From contig NZ_NESP01000001.1 of NCBI RefSeq assembly GCF_003063475.1, positions 2,806,434-2,870,433 on the forward strand: a stretch of 64,000 nucleotides of DNA. Reading direction: 5' to 3'. Made by a program: the position numbers and the translations under genes. The notes under the pieces were generated by a model, which worked only from the letters and a program-made list of their open reading frames with translations, was not told where the DNA came from and made no database searches. The DNA comes from Limnohabitans curvus (GTDB lineage Bacteria > Pseudomonadota > Gammaproteobacteria > Burkholderiales > Burkholderiaceae_C). Shown here in pieces: positions 1 to 8,935 of the stretch. Numbering within the stretch: position 1 is the stretch's first letter; every line of letters begins with the position of its first letter.

Positions 1-294
1 CAGCTGTGCATGAATTTGAGTCACACGGCCTGTGACACTGGCGCCAATGCGGGTGAGGGCTTGTTCATCAAAGTCAATTTGGCCCGCCACGCGCAGCGTG
101 TCAGACAACTCGTGGCTGACCACTTCAGCGACTTGAATTTGCGCTTTCAAGCTTTCAGGCGCAAACACGCGCATGGCATCGCTCTCGGTACTGGTGGCTT
201 CTTGCACCGTGGCTTTTTTACAAGCCGACAAAGCCAAGACGCTACACAACAGCACGCCTGTCAGCGTGCGCAATGTGAGATGGTTGAAATGCAT
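1..294 (-). CDS. RND efflux periplasmic adaptor lipoprotein (HlyD/CusB family), partial
   Basis: Only the first 98 codons are in the window; the gene runs off the left edge. The N-terminus has a lipoprotein signal: basic start, hydrophobic stretch and lipobox LSAC with the lipidated cysteine at residue 25. After a linker comes the start of a membrane-fusion-protein fold, with a 'VAGQIDFDEQALTRIGA' segment typical of CzcB/CusB-type adaptors. Such adaptors bridge an inner-membrane RND pump to an outer-membrane TolC-type channel. The gene begins 15 bp after the end of the TolC-like gene at 309-1577, so the two are probably one operon, with the RND pump gene expected beyond position 1. The substrate (metal ion or drug) cannot be told from this fragment; the adaptor class and partner favour heavy metals. 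Confidence 0.8.
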   Translation of the reverse strand, partial: MHFNHLTLRTLTGVLLCSVLALSACKKATVQEATSTESDAMRVFAPESLKAQIQVAEVVSHELSDTLRVAGQIDFDEQALTRIGASVTGRVTQIHAQL

Positions 295-308
295 GAAAAC
301 CTTTTTTG

Positions 309-1577
309 TTATTGGGCACTTGCGCGCAGGCGTTCAATTTCGGCCCATGCCCCTGCCAGTTCAAACTGTGCAGTGATGAGTTCGTTACGTGCAGCGCGGT
401 ACACGCGCTGTGCATCCATCACGTCAAGAAAGCTCTTCTCTCCCGCTTTGTAGGCCAACTCTGCGATGCGCAGTGCGTTGGCTGCATGGCGCACGATGCC
501 GCCTTCCAGTGCCACCACTTGGGCATTGGCAATGTCGTATTGCTGGTAAGCCGCTTCAAGCGATTGCAGCAGTGAAAATTCTTGATAGGCCAGCTGGTTG
601 TCTGTTTGCGAGAGCTTGGCGGCAGCTTCCCCCACAGGGCCTCCACGCCAGTCCCACAGTGGGAGATTCATCGCCACGCCGATGCGTTTGCTGCGCCACT
701 CAGGATCTTGGTCCTGATCTGCACGCAGCGCAAATTTAGGAAAGCGCAAAGCTTTTTCTTCGCTCAGCTTGCGATCGAGTTGTTGTCGTTCTGCGCGTGT
801 GCGTTGCAGTTCTGGGTTGGTTTTCAGCACTTCGTCACGTACTTCGTTGAGGGGAGAGGGGGGGGCAAAGGTGTGGGTTTGCTCTTGTACTTCAAAGCTC
901 TCGGGCAATTGCAGGCCCACCAAGGCGCGTAAGGCGCCACGTGCTTGACGCACACGCAAGCCTGCAGACTCTTGCATTTTTTGCGCGTTCAGCAATTCGG
1001 CGTTGGCTTTGACCAGTTCAAACCGTGCCTTCTCGCCCGTTTCCACTTGCAGGGCTATGCGTTTGTGGATGCCTTCCATCAACTTCACGTCTTCTGCCGC
1101 TACGCGGTTTTCAGCTGTGCGGCGCACCAAATCGTAGTAACGCAAGCGCAACTGGGCACGCATGTCAGCCCTGAACGATTGTTCGTTGGCTTGTGCCGCG
1201 GAGTAGCCAGCTAACGCGCCGTCCACACGTGGAAAACGATGCCAAGGCATGTCCAAGTCTTGGGTGATGCTGATGGATTTGACATTGCCATTGACAGCGC
1301 CAGTCGTGCTGTCTGGGCGTGGCTTGCGCGTGCCATTCATCACTTCAATTTGTGGGTTCGGTATCGTGCGTGCTGTGTCCACTGCGGCGCGTGCCGCATC
1401 GACCGCATTGCTTGCCCCACGCAAGGCAGGGCTTTGGTTGAACATCATGCTTTCTAAGTCAGGCAAACTGAATTTTGCAGATTCAGCGAAAGCCAAATTG
1501 CAAAATGTGGCAGTGATGCAAAGCAGCAGGGCAGTTAGTTGTTTTTTAGGATGCGATGTCAAACGAATCACCTTCAT
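309..1577 (-). CDS. TolC family outer membrane efflux protein (CzcC-like)
   Basis: A 422-residue protein with a cleavable signal peptide (basic KVIRLTSHPKK, hydrophobic stretch, cleavage near AFA-ES at about residue 31). The rest is rich in long amphipathic helices with alanine, glutamine and arginine, and contains two duplicated halves each opening with a 'NP.L/NPEL' type segment, as in outer membrane efflux proteins of the CzcC/TolC class. It would form the trimeric outer-membrane channel of a tripartite exporter. The adaptor gene lies directly downstream (1-294). ATG at 1577 was chosen because it gives a complete signal peptide. Subtype is by general resemblance only. Confidence 0.85.
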   Translation of the reverse strand: MKVIRLTSHPKKQLTALLLCITATFCNLAFAESAKFSLPDLESMMFNQSPALRGASNAVDAARAAVDTARTIPNPQIEVMNGTRKPRPDSTTGAVNGNVKSISITQDLDMPWHRFPRVDGALAGYSAAQANEQSFRADMRAQLRLRYYDLVRRTAENRVAAEDVKLMEGIHKRIALQVETGEKARFELVKANAELLNAQKMQESAGLRVRQARGALRALVGLQLPESFEVQEQTHTFAPPSPLNEVRDEVLKTNPELQRTRAERQQLDRKLSEEKALRFPKFALRADQDQDPEWRSKRIGVAMNLPLWDWRGGPVGEAAAKLSQTDNQLAYQEFSLLQSLEAAYQQYDIANAQVVALEGGIVRHAANALRIAELAYKAGEKSFLDVMDAQRVYRAARNELITAQFELAGAWAEIERLRASAQ

Positions 1578-1656
1578 ACGAAGTTTGCAAATGTTGAAAG
1601 TTATTGTCGTTCAAGGCCAAATGCCATCGGGTCTTTAAGGAATAAAGCGTGTGTAA

Positions 1657-3195
<1,539 letters not shown>

Positions 3196-3246
3196 AGGCT
3201 TTGCAAGCGCGGAACACGCGCGATGCATTGTTTTGAGCCCCTACAC

Positions 3247-3276
3247 AAGCCACCCTTCGGGGTGGCTTTGTTTTTT
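3247..3276 (+). terminator. Intrinsic terminator after guaB
   Basis: Perfect 9-bp stem AAGCCACCC (3247-3255) / GGGTGGCTT (3260-3268) with a stable TTCG tetraloop, followed by a T-rich tract to 3276. It lies 51 bp after the guaB stop. Confidence 0.9.
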
Positions 3277-3319
3277 GAGACAATAACGACCTAGGCCACT
3301 TGACGGCCCTTTTTTATTT

Positions 3320-4936
3320 ATGTCGCACCAAAAAATCCTCATCCTCGATTTCGGCTCTCAAGTCACCCAACTCATCGCTCGCCGCGTGCGCGAAGCCCAT
3401 GTGTTTTGTGAAGTCCATCCTTGCGACGTGACCAGCGACTGGGTGCGCGAGTACGCCAAAGACGGCAACCTGAAGGGCATCATCCTGTCGGGCAGCCACG
3501 CCAGCGTGTACGAGGTAGACGACCGCGCCCCTGACGCCGTGTTTGAGCTGGGTTTGCCCGTGTTGGGCATTTGCTACGGCATGCAAACCATGGCCACCCA
3601 GCTGGGAGGCAAGGTGGAGGCGGGCACCACACGCGAATTTGGCTACGCCGAAGTGCGCGCCCACGGCCACACATCGTTGCTGAAAGATATTGAAGACTTC
3701 AACACGCCCGAAGGCCACGGCATGCTGAAAGTGTGGATGAGCCACGGCGACAAAGTGACCCAGCTGCCTGAAGGCTTCAAGGTCATGGCCTCGACACCAG
3801 CTTGCCCCATCGCCGGTATGGCCGACGAGGCGCGCAAGTTTTACGCGGTGCAGTTCCACCCCGAAGTCACGCACACGGTGCAAGGGCAAGCCTTGTTGAA
3901 CCGATTTGTGCTGGATATTTGCGGCACACGCCCCGACTGGATCATGGGTGACTACATCGAAGAAGCGGTGGCTGCGATTCGCAAACAAGTGGGTGACGAA
4001 GAAGTTATCTTGGGCCTGTCGGGTGGTGTGGATTCGTCCGTGGCCGCAGCCCTGATTCACCGTGCCATTGGCGACAAACTCACTTGCGTGTTTGTGGACC
4101 ACGGCTTGTTGCGCCTGAACGAAGGCGACATGGTGATGGACATGTTTGTGGGCAAGCTGCACGCGCACGTCATTCGTGTGGATGCCAGCGACCTGTTCTT
4201 GGGCAAATTGGCGGGCGTGAGCGAGCCAGAGGCCAAACGCAAAATCATCGGCGGCTTGTTTGTGGACGTGTTCAAAGAACAAGCGGCCAAGCTCAAAGCG
4301 GGCGATGGTGGGCATAAAGGCGCTACCTTCTTGGCCCAAGGCACGATTTACCCCGACGTGATTGAAAGCGGCGGCGCCAAGAGCAAAAAAGCCGTCACCA
4401 TCAAGAGCCACCACAACGTGGGCGGCTTGCCTGAGCAATTGGGCTTGAAGCTCTTGGAGCCATTGCGCGAATTGTTCAAAGACGAAGTGCGCGAATTGGG
4501 CGTGGCCTTGGGTCTGCCACACGACATGGTGTACCGCCATCCATTCCCAGGTCCAGGCTTGGGCGTGCGCATTTTGGGTGAAGTGAAAAAGGAATACGCC
4601 GACTTGCTGCGCCGTGCCGACGCCATCTTCATTGAAGAACTGCACAACTTCACAGACGAAGCCACAGGCAAATCTTGGTACGCCTTGACCAGCCAAGCCT
4701 TCACCGTGTTCTTGCCCGTCAAGAGCGTGGGCGTGATGGGCGATGGCCGCACGTATGACTACGTGGTGGCCTTGCGCGCCGTGCAAACCAGCGACTTCAT
4801 GACCGCAGACTGGGCCGAGTTGCCTTATGCGTTGCTCAAGAAAGTGTCGGGCCGCATCATCAACGAAGTGCGTGGCATCAACCGAGTGACCTACGACGTG
4901 TCCTCAAAACCACCGGCCACAATCGAGTGGGAGTAG
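3320..4936 (+). CDS. guaA: GMP synthase (glutamine-hydrolysing)
   Basis: 538 residues. It aminates XMP to GMP using glutamine and ATP. The N-terminal class I glutamine amidotransferase domain shows the nucleophile in 'GICYGMQTM' (Cys85) and the His/Glu pair in 'QFHPEV' (His180, Glu182). The ATP pyrophosphatase P-loop 'SGGVDSS' is at residues 234-240. The dimerisation domain ends with the conserved '[10 protein letters not shown]'. No clear Shine-Dalgarno precedes the ATG. The last four codons (4925-4936) are the attachment site of the island that follows; the insertion has replaced the original stop region but keeps the C-terminus intact. Confidence 0.98.
   Translation: MSHQKILILDFGSQVTQLIARRVREAHVFCEVHPCDVTSDWVREYAKDGNLKGIILSGSHASVYEVDDRAPDAVFELGLPVLGICYGMQTMATQLGGKVEAGTTREFGYAEVRAHGHTSLLKDIEDFNTPEGHGMLKVWMSHGDKVTQLPEGFKVMASTPACPIAGMADEARKFYAVQFHPEVTHTVQGQALLNRFVLDICGTRPDWIMGDYIEEAVAAIRKQVGDEEVILGLSGGVDSSVAAALIHRAIGDKLTCVFVDHGLLRLNEGDMVMDMFVGKLHAHVIRVDASDLFLGKLAGVSEPEAKRKIIGGLFVDVFKEQAAKLKAGDGGHKGATFLAQGTIYPDVIESGGAKSKKAVTIKSHHNVGGLPEQLGLKLLEPLRELFKDEVRELGVALGLPHDMVYRHPFPGPGLGVRILGEVKKEYADLLRRADAIFIEELHNFTDEATGKSWYALTSQAFTVFLPVKSVGVMGDGRTYDYVVALRAVQTSDFMTADWAELPYALLKKVSGRIINEVRGINRVTYDVSSKPPATIEWE
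4925..4932 (+). repeat. attL core (guaA 3' end)
   Basis: GAGTGGGA within the final guaA codons, repeated at 9860-9867. Short, but both copies are in the same codon phase and followed by a stop, which is what an integrase site in a gene end leaves behind. Confidence 0.65.
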
Positions 4937-4945
4937 TAACAAGGC

Positions 4946-4974
4946 TTGAAACCCGCATAAACACTGGGTTTCAA
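4946..4974 (+). terminator. Stem-loop just after guaA, possible terminator brought by the island
   Basis: Inverted repeat TTGAAACCC (4946-4954) / GGGTTTCAA (4966-4974), 9 bp with an 11-nt loop, 10 bp after the guaA stop. There is no proper T-tract, so the terminator role is uncertain. It may instead be part of the attL region. Confidence 0.4.
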
Positions 4975-4979
4975 TGTTT

Positions 4980-5055
4980 CACAAAAGTTACACGCAGGCT
5001 ATAAAAGGCTTGCGATTGCTGGGCAGGTGCAGTAAAGTTGCACGAAATGTTGCAC
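4980..5055 (+). repeat. Repeated AAGTTRCAC motifs at the left island end
   Basis: AAAGTTACAC (4984-4993), AAAGTTGCAC (5034-5043) and AATGTTGCAC (5046-5055) form a set of related decamers between attL and the integrase. The 14-mer CACAAAAGTTACAC at 4980-4993 recurs exactly at 8530-8543 near the other end. Placement suggests integrase arm-type or excision-factor sites (inference). Confidence 0.45.
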
Positions 5056-5076
5056 ACGGGTGTTGCAATTAAAAAA

Positions 5077-5089
5077 CGTAAACTTTACG
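5077..5089. promoter_or_regulatory. Palindrome before the integrase start
   Basis: CGTAAA-C-TTTACG, a perfect 13-bp palindrome ending 10 bases before the integrase ATG. It is a plausible operator for control of the integrase. No Shine-Dalgarno is visible between it and the ATG. Confidence 0.4.
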
Positions 5090-5099
5090 CACTGCAAGC

Positions 5100-6203
5100 A
5101 TGGTTGTAAAAAAGAAAAACTTTAGCGAGAAGTTAGAGGAAGAGCTGATACTGGACGATGCGCTTTTATACAAACGCGGCGACTACTATCACGTGCGCTT
5201 TTGGCTGGCAAATGATAAAAAATACGCACGATTTAGCTTAAAAACAAAGAATAAAACACTTGCAATAGACAAAGCACGTAAGCACTATTACGAGATAAAA
5301 GTACTGGAAACGCAGGGGAAAAAATACTACAGCATAACTAATGCTGATGGTGTTGATATGTACTTAGAGAAGCGATGGGAAGATTACAAGCGCGGCGCGA
5401 TTGTTGAGGGTAGATACAAAACAATTAAGACGCATTTAGCGCACTGGCTTGAGTACATTGGAAAAGATGGAAAGCTGAAAGAGCTTGAGCGAACAGACTG
5501 CGAAGGCTACTTTTACGCACGTACACAAGGGCATCAGAAAGCATCCCTTAACGCTGCACATACAACAGCACTAAATGAACAAAGCACAATTAATGCAATG
5601 ATAAGTTGGCTACACAAACGTAGTGAAACTTATATTGATGGGTTTGATTTTGCTAAAGTTAAAGCACAAGATAAAGGCGATTACGCTAACAGACGAGGCA
5701 TATTTACAGATACAGAAATTGATGCAATTAAAGATTTATTAAAGAATAAGATAAAAAAATTAAAGCACGAATTAGATAAAGATAACAATGCAACTACGTA
5801 CGTTGCATTATGCTTTATTGGGTTGCTACTTATTACTGGAATGCGTAGAGGTGAACTGCTTAAATTAAAGTGGAGCAGAATACGTTTTGTTAATGAAGTA
5901 AGGGAAGTAACAAGTAAGAAAGGTGCAAAGGATGATTTGTTTACTATTACTGTGGATGGTAAGACAAGTAAGGTAAACAGAACGCGAGCTTTTGTAATTA
6001 AGGATGATTGTTTTGTTGATGCATTAGCTTTTTATTGTAAGAAGTTTAGTGCTGATAGATTGGGTTTTGAAGATAAGTTAAATGAACGATTAGATGGTGA
6101 TGAGCTATACAAAATGCTTGGAGATAGGCTAGTTGGTAGCTTGAATGGTAAGACTGAATTTAGAGAGCAAACGTTGCATACTGGCATTCCCCCAAATCAG
6201 TAG
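5100..6203 (+). pseudogene. Tyrosine recombinase (phage-type integrase), 3' truncated by an insertion sequence
   Basis: The N-terminal region has the beta-rich DNA-binding start seen in phage integrases (about residues 15-75), then a core-binding helical domain (about 90-190). The catalytic domain opens with 'ITGMRRGELLKLKW' near residue 245, the box I arginine. The expected His-x-x-Arg and the C-terminal catalytic tyrosine are missing: native sequence ends at 6181 and the last residues (GIPPNQ) come from the left end of the IS. Sequence beyond the IS does not continue the integrase in any frame, so the 3' part is deleted, not just interrupted. The gene is AT-rich with codon use unlike the core genes. 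It lies directly downstream of guaA, its presumed target. Confidence 0.85.
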
Positions 6204-6234
6204 ACAAATATGATGTCAAAACTGAAATGGAGAA

Positions 6235-6522
6235 TTGCAAATGCAACGAGCGAAATATGCCCCTGAGTTCAAAGACGAGGCAGTCAAACAAGTCATCGAT
6301 AAAGGCCACTCGGTTGTCGATGTAGCCAAGCGACTAGGCATTGCTGAAGGTGTTCTGTACACGTGGGTCAGTAAGTTCAAAAAGGCTGATGAACCATCTA
6401 CCAACGATCTAAAGGTGCTGCAAGCCGAGATGGCCAAGCTCAAGGCTGAGCTAAGACGCACTACCGAGGAGCGCGATATCCTAAAAAAGGCCGCCGCGTA
6501 CTTTGCAAAGCAGTCCGGGTGA
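6235..6522 (+). CDS. IS3-family transposase OrfA
   Basis: 95 residues. The N-terminal helix-turn-helix (about residues 8-50, 'YAPEFKDEAVKQVID ... VAKRLGI') binds the IS ends, followed by a leucine-zipper-like coiled coil (about 58-88). The A6G heptamer at 6483-6489 near the 3' end is the likely programmed -1 frameshift site. The orfB frame is open from there, so an OrfAB fusion transposase can be made. Start ATG gives MQMQ; the second ATG at 6241 is an alternative. Confidence 0.92.
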   Translation: MQMQRAKYAPEFKDEAVKQVIDKGHSVVDVAKRLGIAEGVLYTWVSKFKKADEPSTNDLKVLQAEMAKLKAELRRTTEERDILKKAAAYFAKQSG

Positions 6523-7382
6523 AGTACGCATTTATTCAAGCCCACCGATCCGAATTCAAACTCACCAGCATGTGCCGCGTTCTCAAAGTTCACCGCAGCG
6601 GCTACTACGCTTGGCTGCATGAGCCGCTCTCAGCAAGGGCAAGAGCCAATGAGGTGTTGACGGCAAAGATCAAAGAGTTCTACGACCAGAGCATGGGCAT
6701 CTACGGCAGTCCGCGCATCTTCTGTGACCTGCGTGAAGCTGGCGTGGCTTGTAGCGAAAACCGTGTGGCGCGGCTGATGCGTGTGGCTCAAATCAAATCA
6801 GTTCGAGGCTACAAACGCCCTAGGTACAAAGTGGGCAAGCCTTCATTGGTTGCGCCCAACCAGTTGCAGCGCCAGTTCCAACACGACGAACCCGACCAAG
6901 CTTGGGTGACGGACATCACGTATATCCGCACACATGAAGGGTGGCTGTATTTGGCGGCTGTACTAGATTTGCATTCGCGTGCGGTGGTGGGATGGAGTAT
7001 GGGCCCACGCATGCAGACGAGCTTGGTGCTGGATGCATTGACGATGGCGGTGTGGCGCAGAAGGCCAAAGGACTCAGTGATCATCCATTCTGACCAGGGT
7101 AGCCAATTTGGCAGCGATGAGTTCAACCGCTGGTGCAAAGACAACCGACTGAGCCCGAGCATGAGCCGTCGAGGCAACTGCTGGGATAACGCGGTTGCTG
7201 AATCGTTCTTCAGTAATTTGAAGAGCGAACAAATCAAGAAGCGGATTTACCAAACTCGGGCTGAAGCTAAGTCGGACATCTTCGATTACATCGAGGGTTT
7301 CTACAATCGAGTTCGACGCCATAAGCACCTCGATCAACTCAGCCCCTATGAGTTCGAGCGGCAGCGTCAAACTGCGCTATGA
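6519..7382 (+). CDS. IS3-family transposase OrfB (DDE integrase core)
   Basis: 287 residues with a GTG start overlapping the orfA stop. It carries an HTH_21-like region (residues 35-95) and an rve integrase core. The catalytic triad is visible as 'WVTDITYI', 'IIHSDQGSQF' and 'AVAESFFSNLK'; the C-terminal 'YNRVRRHKHLDQLSPYEFE' is typical of the family. The frame is intact, so the element may still be active. It is probably expressed mainly as the OrfAB frameshift product. Confidence 0.95.
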   Translation: MKYAFIQAHRSEFKLTSMCRVLKVHRSGYYAWLHEPLSARARANEVLTAKIKEFYDQSMGIYGSPRIFCDLREAGVACSENRVARLMRVAQIKSVRGYKRPRYKVGKPSLVAPNQLQRQFQHDEPDQAWVTDITYIRTHEGWLYLAAVLDLHSRAVVGWSMGPRMQTSLVLDALTMAVWRRRPKDSVIIHSDQGSQFGSDEFNRWCKDNRLSPSMSRRGNCWDNAVAESFFSNLKSEQIKKRIYQTRAEAKSDIFDYIEGFYNRVRRHKHLDQLSPYEFERQRQTAL

Positions 7383-7812
7383 AAAGTGTCTAGAGGTTTG
7401 GGGGAATGCCAAGGACGTTACTTACAGTGCTGAAGATTACATTAATGGCAACTACGGCAAAGCTGTTGTTGAGTTAATGTCACCGTTGGCTAAGCACTTT
7501 TTAGGTTTGACAGGTTGGGAACATGTTGAGCTTGATTTACAAGAGCTTGTTTGGTTAGCAACTGTTGTTGCACACATTAATTTAACTGATGAACAAGCAA
7601 AGAACAAGTTAACAGATACACAAATTAGCGCGATTTGTACTGGTATTGCAATGCGTTACGCACAGATTGAGTACGGTAAACAGTTTACTAATGAACTGTT
7701 GCAGCTGCTTTTAAGCAGGTACAACGTGCGGTACAAAGAGTACAAAGAGCTTTGGACTAGGGCGCTTGAGACTAAAGAAATTGGAGCATTTTCTACACAT
7801 GCATTTGAATAA
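7348..7812 (+). pseudogene. Headless unknown island gene, 5' end supplied by the IS
   Basis: The open frame starts at an ATG inside the IS right end, but native island sequence begins only at 7412. The 133 native codons are AT-rich and predicted mostly helical ('ELVWLATVVAHINL', 'ICTGIAMRYAQIEYG', 'LLQLLLSRYNVRYKEYKELW'). No family was recognised and no integrase motif (HxxR or Tyr) is present, so this is not the missing integrase end. The frame resumes right after its TAA for 36 more codons (7813-7923), which suggests either a nonsense mutation or a short separate ORF. Probably the C-terminal remnant of a gene whose start was deleted together with the integrase 3' end. Confidence 0.55.
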
Positions 7813-7923
7813 GTGCAGGATGGCGATGTTACGAGCCTTGGCTACGTTGAGCACTACACAACATTTGCTGCACTAGTTAACGAGCTTTGTCAGCAGCTTA
7901 ACAATGTGGATGTATTAAGTTAA
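7813..7923 (+). pseudogene. In-frame continuation after a stop codon, 36 codons
   Basis: Begins with GTG immediately after the TAA of the preceding frame and stays open to TAA at 7921-7923, reading in the same phase with similar composition ('VTSLGYVEHYTTFAALVNEL'). It overlaps the stop of the convergent regulator gene. Either the tail of the broken gene or chance; no function is proposed. Confidence 0.35.
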
Positions 7924-8384
7924 CTTGCAAGAGCTTGAGCAACTGCATTGCCCATTTCGTTAAAGTACTTGTTAGCTTTTTCAGTTGCAACTAGGTACTT
8001 AGTGCGACGGTCTTTGCCCATGTAAATAAATTTAATAAGCTGCTGGTCGTCTAACGCACGTAGCTTACGGTGAATGGTTGCAGGGGATGCAATGGCGCTT
8101 AATTGCATTGCTTGCGTTACTGTTAGTGCGTTGCTTTGTGCTGCTGCAACTGCAATAGCTTCCAGTAATCTTAAAGCTGTGCTGTCAATAGTTTCCGCAT
8201 CGAGCTGTGCTGTGACAGCGTGTGCAAGCGCAACGAAGCGCAGGTAAGCAGCGTTGTTACGCATTGCGCTTGGCTTGGCTTGGCTTGGCTTGGCTTGGCT
8301 TGGCTTGGCTTGGCTTGGCTTGGCTTGGCTTGGCTTGGCTTGGCTTGGCTTGGCTTGGCTTGGCTTGGCTTGGGTGTTTTGCAT
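7920..8384 (-). CDS. Winged-helix regulator with a 20-unit pentanucleotide repeat N-terminus (probable phase-variable)
   Basis: 154 residues from ATG 8384. Residues 6-39 are seven AKPSQ repeats, encoded by perfect TTGGC pentamers (minus strand GCCAA). Residues about 41-154 form a helical segment followed by a MarR-like winged helix: 'TVTQAMQLSAIASPATIHRKLRALDDQQLI' is the recognition region, then a wing with 'MGKDRRTKYLVAT'. It probably binds DNA and regulates island genes, but its target is unknown. Each gain or loss of one repeat shifts the frame; both alternative frames hit a stop before the winged helix. A second ATG at 8264, just after the repeats, could give a 114-residue protein without them. 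TATAAA (8394-8399, minus) lies only 9 bases before the ATG, so the message may be leaderless. A longer frame extends up to 8534. Confidence 0.75.
   Translation of the reverse strand: MQNTQAKPSQAKPSQAKPSQAKPSQAKPSQAKPSQAKPSAMRNNAAYLRFVALAHAVTAQLDAETIDSTALRLLEAIAVAAAQSNALTVTQAMQLSAIASPATIHRKLRALDDQQLIKFIYMGKDRRTKYLVATEKANKYFNEMGNAVAQALAS
8270..8373 (-). repeat. Pentanucleotide microsatellite (TTGGC)20
   Basis: Twenty perfect TTGGC copies at 8270-8369 plus a partial TTGG to 8373. It lies inside the 5' part of the regulator gene, right after codon 5. Long perfect non-triplet arrays of this kind expand and contract by slipped-strand mispairing. Confidence 0.98.
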
Positions 8385-8451
8385 AGTGGGAATTTTATAG
8401 TGTTGACTGGGTAACTGGTGCTTAATAATTGTGCAAAGAAAGTAGCACGGC

Positions 8452-8543
8452 GTGTAACTTGGTGCTGTAAAATACAAGGTTGTTAGTTGTAGGCTTTTTT
8501 TTGTTTGGTTGTGGGTGCTGTTTAACTTGCACAAAAGTTACAC
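8452..8543. repeat. Inverted GTGTAACTT / AAGTTACAC pair at the right side of the island
   Basis: GTGTAACTT at 8452-8460 and its complement AAGTTACAC at 8535-8543. The latter is inside CACAAAAGTTACAC (8530-8543), an exact copy of 4980-4993. The 184 bases 8385-8568 hold no gene; they contain this pair and the promoter region of the repeat-bearing regulator. Confidence 0.45.
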
Positions 8544-8627
8544 AGTTTATTTTTACGAACGTAAGTACTGACCTGCCCCCTCTGAGCCGTACCAAATCGA
8601 TGGAACTAAGTTCGCTAATTTTGGAGA

Positions 8628-8903
8628 ATGGCGGATATGAAGACCACACGATTTACCGACGAGCAGATCATCGGATTCCTCAAGCAAGCTGAAGCAGGCA
8701 TGTCCATCAAGGACATTTGCCGCTCTGGCGGCTTTAGCCAGCCGACCTTTTACAAGTGGCGCTCGCGCTTTGGCGGCATGGAAGCCTCCGATGCGGCCAA
8801 GCTGCGCGACCTGGAAGCTGAGAACAACAAGCTCAAGAAACTGCTGGCCGAAGCGCACCTGGACATCCATGCGCTCAAAAGCGTCTTCGGCGTAAAGCGC
8901 TAG
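8628..8903 (+). CDS. IS407-group transposase OrfA
   Basis: 91 residues with the group-typical 'RFTDEQIIGFLKQAEAG' opening, a helix-turn-helix ('DICRSGGFSQPTFYKWR') and a C-terminal coiled coil ('LEAENNKLKKLLAEAHLD'). The A4G run at 8877-8881 near the end is a candidate -1 frameshift site joining it to orfB, whose frame is open from that point. Confidence 0.93.
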   Translation: MADMKTTRFTDEQIIGFLKQAEAGMSIKDICRSGGFSQPTFYKWRSRFGGMEASDAAKLRDLEAENNKLKKLLAEAHLDIHALKSVFGVKR

Positions 8904-8935
8904 CCCCGCAGGTCAAACGCGAGGCCATCACCCAG

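Larger units (their letters stand above)
6182..7411 (+). mobile_element. IS3-family insertion sequence (1230 bp) without target duplication
   Basis: Terminal inverted repeats of 25 bp, matching at 22 positions: left end at 6182-6206 beginning TGGCATTCCCCCAAA, right end at 7387-7411 ending TTTGGGGGAATGCCA. It contains overlapping orfA and orfB with an A6G slippery site. The flanking trinucleotides differ (TAC on the left, AGG on the right), so no target duplication is present. This fits an adjacent deletion or recombination between two copies after insertion. Confidence 0.9.

Noticed and set aside
3314..4786. Long antisense frame (490 codons) opposite guaA
   Set aside because: Shadow frame; guaA is unambiguous on the plus strand.
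4937..5099. tRNA gene as integration target beside guaA
   Set aside because: No cloverleaf or T-loop sequence is visible; the repeated guaA end explains the site.
7348..7812. The unknown frame as the severed C-terminal half of the integrase
   Set aside because: No HxxR or tyrosine box is present and the reading phase does not join the integrase when the IS is removed.
8270..8373. CRISPR array
   Set aside because: The repeat unit is 5 bp with no spacers; it is a microsatellite.
8220..8414. Plus-strand open frame of WLGLA repeats across the microsatellite
   Set aside because: A 5-bp repeat without stops leaves several frames open on both strands. The minus-strand frame runs into a coherent winged-helix domain; this one has no other support.
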